From Gemmatimonadota bacterium (GTDB lineage: Bacteria > Gemmatimonadota > Gemmatimonadetes > Longimicrobiales > Gaopeijiaceae), in assembly GCA_002731735.1 (NCBI GenBank), contig PCCM01000112.1, forward strand, positions 1 through 10,356: DNA of 10,356 nucleotides, read 5' to 3'. The translations under genes were made by a program, and so were the position numbers. This document shows, one piece after another, positions 5,467-10,356 of the stretch. The notes beneath the pieces were generated by a model. The model had not been told where the DNA came from. It searched no databases and was given only the letters and a program-made list of their open reading frames with translations. Each line of letters starts with the position of its first letter. Position 1 is the stretch's first letter.

Positions 5467-6914
5467 AGGCCGAACCCGAACTCGTTGAGCCGCGTCATGA
5501 TGGGATTCTCCGCCTCCATCACGAAGCGCGAAGTGATTTGATCGATCGAGGTGGTCCGCGTCTGCCGCATGACCATGCGGAACTCGTTCATGATCACTTG
5601 GATCACCTCGTCGACTCCGTCCTCGCCGAACGCTCCGAGGCCCCACACGTAGGGCCGACCGATGCCGACCGCGTCGGCACCGAGCGCGAGGGCCTTGAAG
5701 ACGTCGCCGCCGCGACGGACCCCGCTGTCGATCATCACGGGGACCCGTCCTCTCACTGCCGCGACTACTTCGGGCAGCGCGTCGATCGTCGACCACAGAC
5801 TGTTCACCGCCCGTCCACCGTGGTTCGAGACGTAGATCCCGTCGGCGCCGTGCTCGATCGCCAGCTCCGCCTCTTCCGCCGTGACGATGCCCTTCACGAC
5901 GAGGTTCATGTCGCTCAGGTCCTTGAGACGATTGACCCAGTCCCAGGTATACGGAGGACGCTCACCGGCTGGCCCACCTAGATTCTGGTTCATTGCCCGC
6001 ACGTAGCCTTCTTGGTGCTGGTGGCACTGCTGGCAGAGCTCCGAGTCCCTGCCCTCGCCGACGAGGGACCGCCGCGACAGCTCCCGGTTGCTTCCACCGA
6101 GGAGGTCGATCGTCCACACGAGTGTACGGCAGCCAGCACTGACCACGCGGTCGACCACCCGCTGATTAACGTTCATATCGGGATTTGTGTAGATCTGGAA
6201 CCAGTGGGGCTCGCCTCGCGCCTCGGCGATCTCTTCGTACGTCTGCGAGCTTTGGTGCGACTGGAGCTGCAGCAGGCCCCTGCGTTGAGCTGCCCGGGCG
6301 GCGCCGGCCTCCCCCTGCGTGTGGTACGCCTGCAGGGCCGCCACGGGGCAGAGGAACAGGGGTGAATTGAACTGCTGTCCGAGGATCTCGGTCGACGTGC
6401 TGAATCCCCTCGCGGGCTCGGTCGCGAGCCGACGGGGACGGAGCATCAGCCGCTGGAAACCCTCCCGGTTCGCCACGCGCGTCTCGTAGTCGTCGACGCC
6501 CATGTGCAGGTAGTCCCAGTGCGGGGCCAGGTTGTTCTCATGGGTCACGCGCTCAAAGTCCCAGACATTGGTCGCGTCGCCGGGCGCCGCAATGAGGCTC
6601 CCCATCAACTGCTCTTCCTGGGCTTCCTGGGGATACGGCACCTGTTGGCGCGCCGCCCGAGGAGGGATCGCCGGGACCGCGCGAGTCTCGTCGATGCCGG
6701 GCGGGAGCACCGGGGCGCCGCAGTTGACGCAGGGCAACGGTGCCGGCGTCATGGGTGGCCCGCTTGGCACCTCGGCTGCGACCTGCTCCAGCAATCTCGA
6801 CGGCCACGCCGCGTAGGCCAGGGCCGCAAGCGGACTGGCGGCCATGAACTTGAAGAATTTCCGCCGACTTGCCCTCTGATCCGGGAGGGACGTGTCCGAT
6901 TCTGGTTGTGTCAT
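5463..6914 (-). CDS. Tat-exported FMN-dependent alpha-hydroxy-acid oxidase/dehydrogenase with CxxCH loop
   Basis: This 483-residue protein of the L-lactate dehydrogenase/glycolate oxidase family oxidises a 2-hydroxy acid to a 2-oxo acid using FMN. The N-terminus has a twin-arginine signal (SRRKFFKF, residues 17-24, then a hydrophobic stretch to about 37), so it is exported folded with cofactor. Recognisable active-site elements are Y135, FQIY (239-242), WTID (D270), R278, VVKGI (K341), SNHGGR (catalytic H365, R368) and DSGVRRGGDVFKALALGADAVGIGRP (396-421), which holds the FMN phosphate. The family sequence after HGGR is usually QLD; here it is AVN. It has two additions. CVNC lies just after the signal (C62, C65), and CQQCH (C294, C297, H298) lies in the variable loop between D270 and K341. 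GAGGAG sits 7 bases before the ATG. It is the third gene of the block, 29 bases after the propeller gene, and overlaps YceI by 4 bases. The substrate is unknown. Confidence 0.94.
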   Translation of the reverse strand: MTQPESDTSLPDQRASRRKFFKFMAASPLAALAYAAWPSRLLEQVAAEVPSGPPMTPAPLPCVNCGAPVLPPGIDETRAVPAIPPRAARQQVPYPQEAQEEQLMGSLIAAPGDATNVWDFERVTHENNLAPHWDYLHMGVDDYETRVANREGFQRLMLRPRRLATEPARGFSTSTEILGQQFNSPLFLCPVAALQAYHTQGEAGAARAAQRRGLLQLQSHQSSQTYEEIAEARGEPHWFQIYTNPDMNVNQRVVDRVVSAGCRTLVWTIDLLGGSNRELSRRSLVGEGRDSELCQQCHQHQEGYVRAMNQNLGGPAGERPPYTWDWVNRLKDLSDMNLVVKGIVTAEEAELAIEHGADGIYVSNHGGRAVNSLWSTIDALPEVVAAVRGRVPVMIDSGVRRGGDVFKALALGADAVGIGRPYVWGLGAFGEDGVDEVIQVIMNEFRMVMRQTRTTSIDQITSRFVMEAENPIMTRLNEFGFGL

Positions 6915-6943
6915 GTCCGGTCTCCTCGAGTGTGAATGCCCTT

Positions 6944-8017
6944 CTACCTGACCCGTACGTACTTCTGAAGATTACGCGGCACAGGCTCACCGCCGTACAT
7001 GTTCCCGTCGCGATCCACCGCGACGAACTCAGCCCCGTTTCCGAGTCTGACCGCGGGGTCTCCCCACGGGTAGACGATGAAGTCCGTCACCCAGCCCGTC
7101 TCGGCGTCTCCGATCCGGATCCCCATCTCCCAGCCCGGATTCTCCACGATGTCCGACTCCGAGTCGGCCACATAGATCTGCCCGTTCGTGTCGAACGCGA
7201 TTCCGCTGGGCCGCCCGAACTGCGTCCACGTGGCCAAGTGCGCGCCTTCTTGATCGAAGATCTGGACTCGGTTGTTGCTCCGGTCCCCGACGAAGATCCG
7301 TCCCCTGGAGTCCATCTCAATGGCGTGCAGAGCACGGAATTCACCGGGGGCGTATCCCGTCTGGCCCCACTCCATGATGTACTCACCGTCGCTCGTGAAC
7401 TTCATGACGCGGTTGTTTCCGGTGGCGTTGTGGCCGTCCGCGATGAAGACGTTGCCGTTGTCTGCCACCACCACGTCGGACGGGGAGTTGAAGGCGTCCC
7501 GACCGCTGCCGGCCCTGCCCGGTGTGCCGAGGCGCAGCAGCACCTCACCCGTAGGGCCGAACTTGTAGACCAGGTGCCCCCGCTGGTCACCGTCCGGGAT
7601 GTTGTTCGAACCCACGGCGTCCGTAACCCAAATGTTGCCATCAGGGTCGACATCAATGCCGTGTGGCCAGATGAACAACCCGCCGCCGAAGCTCTCCACG
7701 ACGTTCCCATCGAGGTCGAACTTGATCACCGGATCGAGGTCGGAATCCACACACTCGTTGCCGAACCGGCTCGGTGTCACATCGAATCCGCGGGCGATAC
7801 AACGGATCACCGCCCACAGGTGATCTCCGTCCGGATCCATCGTGACCTTGCCGACCGCGCCCATCGGTCTTCCGTCAGGCAGCTGCGCCCAGTCGTCCAC
7901 CAGGCGGTAGGGGCTGGGGCCCGACTGCGCTGTTGCCTCGGCGGGAACCATGACTGCCAGCGCCGCGACGGCGCACATCAAAGTGCCTAGACTCGACTTA
8001 CGGCTCCGGGTCGACAT
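6944..8017 (-). CDS. Exported NHL-repeat beta-propeller protein (amidating-lyase-like)
   Basis: The ATG at 8017 is preferred over one 23 codons upstream because a near-perfect ribosome binding site precedes it and the signal peptide then starts at residue 1 (basic MSTRSRKSSLGT, core LMCAVAALAVMVP, cleavage near ATAQ, about residue 30). The 357-residue product has at least four NHL blades: about residues 54-110, 117-164 (WPHGIDVDPDGNIWVTD), 176-218 (SPSDVVVADNGNVFIADGHN), and 229-300, holding two (LHAIEMDSRGRIFVGDRSNNR and PSGIAFDTNGQIYVADSES). C73 and C89 bracket an insertion in the first blade. Relatives are annotated as peptidyl-alpha-hydroxyglycine alpha-amidating-lyase-like, but the enzymatic role is unproven in bacteria of this kind. 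It lies 65 bases after the quinoprotein gene and 29 before the FMN oxidase gene, so it may serve as a periplasmic partner or scaffold for them. Confidence 0.92.
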   Translation of the reverse strand: MSTRSRKSSLGTLMCAVAALAVMVPAEATAQSGPSPYRLVDDWAQLPDGRPMGAVGKVTMDPDGDHLWAVIRCIARGFDVTPSRFGNECVDSDLDPVIKFDLDGNVVESFGGGLFIWPHGIDVDPDGNIWVTDAVGSNNIPDGDQRGHLVYKFGPTGEVLLRLGTPGRAGSGRDAFNSPSDVVVADNGNVFIADGHNATGNNRVMKFTSDGEYIMEWGQTGYAPGEFRALHAIEMDSRGRIFVGDRSNNRVQIFDQEGAHLATWTQFGRPSGIAFDTNGQIYVADSESDIVENPGWEMGIRIGDAETGWVTDFIVYPWGDPAVRLGNGAEFVAVDRDGNMYGGEPVPRNLQKYVRVR

Positions 8018-8024
8018 GATAGTA

Positions 8025-8032
8025 CCTCCTTT
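8025..8032 (-). promoter_or_regulatory. Strong Shine-Dalgarno for the propeller gene at 8017
   Basis: On the minus strand AAAGGAGG ends 7 bases before the ATG at 8017. It is the strongest ribosome binding site in the window. It decides against the longer reading frame, whose start at 8086 would overlap the dehydrogenase stop. Confidence 0.75.
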
Positions 8033-8082
8033 GGACAGGCTCGAATGTGGGCCGGGAACCGTACGCGGGAGTGTCGGGGAGG

Positions 8083-9774
8083 TCAAGGCGTCCCGCCCGT
8101 CTCTACCGGGAGTGCGAACACGTAGATCGCGTTGCTCCGATTGCCCCCGACCGGCACTGCCACGTACTGCCTGCCGTCGACCGCGTAGGTGATCGGGTAC
8201 CCCTCCGCCGAGGCGGGCAACCGTGTCTGGAACAGGACGTCGCCGGTTGATGCGTCGTGGAAGTACAGATGGCGGTCAGTGTCGGCACTGACCACCAGGC
8301 TGCCGCCCGTCGTGAGCGCAGCCGAGCGCGGCACCGTGCGCGTGGAGTGCCGCCACAAGATCTCGCCGCTGTTGATGTCCATGGCGACCAGGTGGCCGCG
8401 GTGGTCCGGGCTGTCGGGGTGCGCGGTGGTGCCTTGCGAGCGCCACCCGGTGTTCAAGTAGTATTGTGCTTCGAGTACCTTGTCGATCTCGGTGAACGTC
8501 CCACTTACGCAGGTCGGGTGGATGGGGATGTAGAGCGCCTGCGTCTCCGGGTGATACGCTGACGCCGGCCAGTTTCTGATGCCGCGGAAGTCGGGGCAGA
8601 ACTCCAGCTCCACCCCCGCCTGAGGGATCATTCCGGGCCGGTAGGTGACTTCGCCCGTCTGTGGGTCGACGTCGATCAGGGTTTGATACCCGAGGTCGTG
8701 CGCCGCCACGAACGCTCCGTTCGTCCGATCGATCTCCCAGAGGATGCCCATCTTACCCATCTTGAAGAGCGAGCGTCGGCCGTTGTGGTTGATCAGCACG
8801 CTCTCGAACACGTCGTCCAGATCATGGGTCTCGCCCGGCACGAACTGGTAGTACCACTCCATCTCTCCGGTCTCCGGGTCGAGCGCCAGCACGCTGTTGC
8901 TGTAGAGCGCGTCGCCGTCGGTCCCGCGGGTCAGTCGCGCCCACGGCTTGGCCTGTGACGTCGACCAGTACGTCAAGTTGGTCTCCGGATCGTAGCTGCC
9001 CGGAATCCACGAGTCGGCGCCGGCTCGATATTCGAGGGGCAGATCTCCCCAGGTGTCGCCCCCCGGGTCGCCCGGACGCGCGATGGTCGATGTACGCCAG
9101 ACCTCCGCGCCCGTGTCGGCGTCATGGGCCGAGATGAAGCACACATCCTCCTTGAAGCGCTCGCACCCGCTCATCCCGGCCACGATGTTTCCGTTCACCA
9201 CGATCGGACCACTCGTGTATCGGTAGCCCATCGCTTTGTCCCCCACCGTCTGATCCCAGGCCACTTCACCTGTGCGGGCGTCGAGCGCCACGATGTGCGC
9301 GTCCGAGGCGTTGAGGTAGATCTTGTCACCGTAGATCGCGATCGATCGGGAGCGACTGCTCAAGATCGGGTCCGGGGGGCCCTCCAACTCACGGCCATAC
9401 CGCCATAGCAGGTCTCCCGTGACGGCGTCGATGGCCTGAATGATGTTGTTCGGATTCGCGAGGTACATCACGCCGTCGTAGACGAGCGGCGTCGGCTGGC
9501 TGGCGCCCGGCTCCATCCGCCAAGCCCAGACCAGTTGGAGCCGATGCACGTTGTCCGTGTTGATCTGGTCCAGCGGGCTGTACCCCCACGCATCCAATGT
9601 GCGCCGCCAGTTCAGCCAGTCTGCCACGTCGGGGTTCGCCAGCATCGCTGACGTGACCGGGGTGAATTCGCGATCCTGGGCGGCGACTGCGGTCGCTGCC
9701 GCCGTTGCGAACACTACCGTAGCAGCGATCGGGATGCATAGTCCGAGAAGTGAAATCCGATTCTGAATGCTCAT
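8083..9774 (-). CDS. Periplasmic PQQ-dependent alcohol-dehydrogenase-like quinoprotein
   Basis: This 563-residue protein has a Sec signal (residues 1-32, cleavage near VAAQ). The mature part is an eight-bladed quinoprotein propeller with repeated tryptophan-docking motifs (AIDAVTGDLLWRYG, ALDARTGEVAWDQ, AHDADTGAEVWR, ALDPETGEMEWYYQ, AMDINSGEILWRH). It oxidises an alcohol, passing electrons to an external acceptor. Expected site residues are E205 in SGCE (metal ligand) and D318 in PGETHDLDD (catalytic Asp position). D320, two residues on, is where lanthanide-type enzymes carry their extra Asp. The Asn ligand of the TGNP motif is replaced (STSQAKPW; Q274). The vicinal Cys-Cys pair of methanol dehydrogenase is absent; C204/C212 and C393/C422 could form disulfides. 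There is no C-terminal cytochrome c domain, so a separate acceptor is needed. GGAGGA lies 6 bases before the ATG. It is the first gene of the block. Confidence 0.93.
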   Translation of the reverse strand: MSIQNRISLLGLCIPIAATVVFATAAATAVAAQDREFTPVTSAMLANPDVADWLNWRRTLDAWGYSPLDQINTDNVHRLQLVWAWRMEPGASQPTPLVYDGVMYLANPNNIIQAIDAVTGDLLWRYGRELEGPPDPILSSRSRSIAIYGDKIYLNASDAHIVALDARTGEVAWDQTVGDKAMGYRYTSGPIVVNGNIVAGMSGCERFKEDVCFISAHDADTGAEVWRTSTIARPGDPGGDTWGDLPLEYRAGADSWIPGSYDPETNLTYWSTSQAKPWARLTRGTDGDALYSNSVLALDPETGEMEWYYQFVPGETHDLDDVFESVLINHNGRRSLFKMGKMGILWEIDRTNGAFVAAHDLGYQTLIDVDPQTGEVTYRPGMIPQAGVELEFCPDFRGIRNWPASAYHPETQALYIPIHPTCVSGTFTEIDKVLEAQYYLNTGWRSQGTTAHPDSPDHRGHLVAMDINSGEILWRHSTRTVPRSAALTTGGSLVVSADTDRHLYFHDASTGDVLFQTRLPASAEGYPITYAVDGRQYVAVPVGGNRSNAIYVFALPVETGGTP

Positions 9775-9958
9775 CTGCCGTCCTCCGGGTGTTCCTGGTA
9801 GCGCGCGCCGCGCAGCTCGGCGTGTGGCTCGATTCTGGGGGAGATTAACACCGGATCATGAACGGAGAAATGCATCGCTGGTGTGCTCTAGACCTTACTC
9901 TGCTTGCGCCTACCGAGCCAGTCTCGGATGTTGAGCGCGGCCTGATTGAGGAGAGGAC
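9775..9958. promoter_or_regulatory. Divergent intergenic region with the probable block promoter
   Basis: These 184 bases separate the dehydrogenase gene (leftward) from the membrane-anchored gene (rightward), so both promoters should lie here. On the minus strand TGTTAAT (9845-9851) is a possible -10 element. I could not find a convincing -35 or operator on either strand. No gene was found inside it. Confidence 0.4.
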
Positions 9959-10356
9959 ATGAGTGAACTGAAGAAGAAGTCGCTCACCAGAGGCCAGCTT
10001 GGTGCGATTGTCGGGGCCGTAGCTGCGAGTCTGTTGGTCACGGCGTTCCTGGGTTGGTCCATCACCTGCCCCTGCGACTTCACGCCCGGCGGGTTGTTGT
10101 TCGGAGACCGGGCTGGCGAAGAGATTGCCGACTGGTCCTTCGCCAATGATGTCTCTCTGTGTCAGATCCAAGTCGGCGGCCTGTTGCCCTATTCGGTAAA
10201 CCTCAACTGTATGGCAACGAGCTCCGGCGGTCTCTATCTCAGCTGTAGCGTGTGTGATACGAAGCGTTGGGCCGGCGTGGTAGTCGGCAACGACAGGGCT
10301 AGAATGCGATTGGACGGGACCGTGTACCCGGTCACTGCGACCCGGGTGATGGACCC
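9959..10356 (+). CDS. Membrane-anchored protein, probable FMN-binding split-barrel fold, cut by window end
   Basis: The ATG at 9959 has GAGGAG at 9948-9953, 5 bases upstream, and the frame stays open for 132 codons to the window end. The N-terminus is basic (MSELKKKSLTRG), then one transmembrane helix spans about residues 13-35 (GQLGAIVGAVAASLLVTAFLG), so the rest is probably periplasmic. The visible domain reads PGGLLFGDRAGEEIADWSFAND (43-64), a strand NLNCMATSSGGLYLSC (81-96), then KRWAGVVVGNDRARMRLDGTVYPVTATRVMDP (102-133). This resembles pyridoxamine-phosphate-oxidase or deazaflavin-type split barrels, where W-x-x-x-V-x-x-x-x-R-x-R-x-x-x-x-G-x-x-Y is a familiar run. That assignment is tentative. 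Six cysteines stand out: C37 and C39 (CPC) after the membrane helix, C68, C84, and C96 and C99 (CSVC). Confidence 0.8.
   Translation, partial: MSELKKKSLTRGQLGAIVGAVAASLLVTAFLGWSITCPCDFTPGGLLFGDRAGEEIADWSFANDVSLCQIQVGGLLPYSVNLNCMATSSGGLYLSCSVCDTKRWAGVVVGNDRARMRLDGTVYPVTATRVMD

Noticed and set aside
5467..5796. Upstream extension of the YceI reading frame
   Set aside because: It overlaps the FMN oxidase in another frame and encodes an Arg-rich sequence unlike any domain. The ATGA start at 5466 opens directly into a signal peptide.
6869..7990. 373-codon open frame on the plus strand
   Set aside because: It lies entirely opposite the NHL propeller and the start of the FMN oxidase, both of which have clear domains, signals and ribosome binding sites. 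Its translation is low-complexity Val/Arg/Asp/His-rich, as expected for an antisense shadow in GC-rich DNA.
9800..9825. Alternating GC run (GCGCGCGCCGCGC) in the divergent gap
   Set aside because: It is short and of the kind expected in GC-rich DNA. No clear operator symmetry or repeat partner was found.

Overview
The window reads as chromosomal DNA of a GC-rich, Gram-negative environmental bacterium. The evidence is a high density of exported proteins (Sec signal peptides, one twin-arginine signal, one lipobox), a periplasmic quinoprotein, NHL beta-propellers, and an N-terminal protein type (mature start W-x-VPRTADGRPDFHGNW) that I associate with uncultivated Acidobacteriota, Gemmatimonadota and similar marine or soil lineages. 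The lipoprotein beginning ACGDGGTEPNP also looks like that group. The phylum assignment is inference. I saw no rRNA, tRNA, CRISPR array, transposase or phage gene.

Layout. (1) Bases 136-2173, plus strand: two compactly arranged exported proteins, one of unknown function with conserved Cys residues and one NHL beta-propeller. A hairpin at 2196-2235 follows them. (2) Bases 2364-3720, plus strand: three small genes for cell-envelope proteins, namely an exported SRPBCC-fold protein, a 65-residue membrane protein and a small lipoprotein. (3) Bases 3800-9774, minus strand: a tightly packed five-gene block read from right to left. It encodes a PQQ-dependent dehydrogenase, an NHL beta-propeller, a Tat-exported FMN-dependent alpha-hydroxy-acid oxidase, a YceI-family protein (ATGA overlap with the oxidase gene) and an MBL-fold metallohydrolase. 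A large inverted repeat lies between the convergent lipoprotein and MBL genes. (4) From 9959 rightwards, plus strand: the start of a membrane-anchored, Cys-rich protein that runs off the window and probably has an FMN-binding split-barrel fold. It is divergent from the dehydrogenase across a 184-base gap.

How the genes may work together. Every product of the five-gene block carries an export signal, so the block looks like a periplasmic oxidation module. The quinoprotein would oxidise an alcohol, the flavoenzyme would oxidise a 2-hydroxy acid, YceI could bind a quinone-like or other amphiphilic molecule, and the MBL enzyme could hydrolyse a lactone or ester intermediate. The substrates are unknown and this pathway is inference. 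The most unusual detail is in the FMN enzyme. It carries a CxxCH motif (residues 294-298) inside the variable loop between its catalytic Asp and Lys, plus a second CxxC (residues 62-65) just after the Tat signal, which suggests an extra metal or heme site for passing electrons on.
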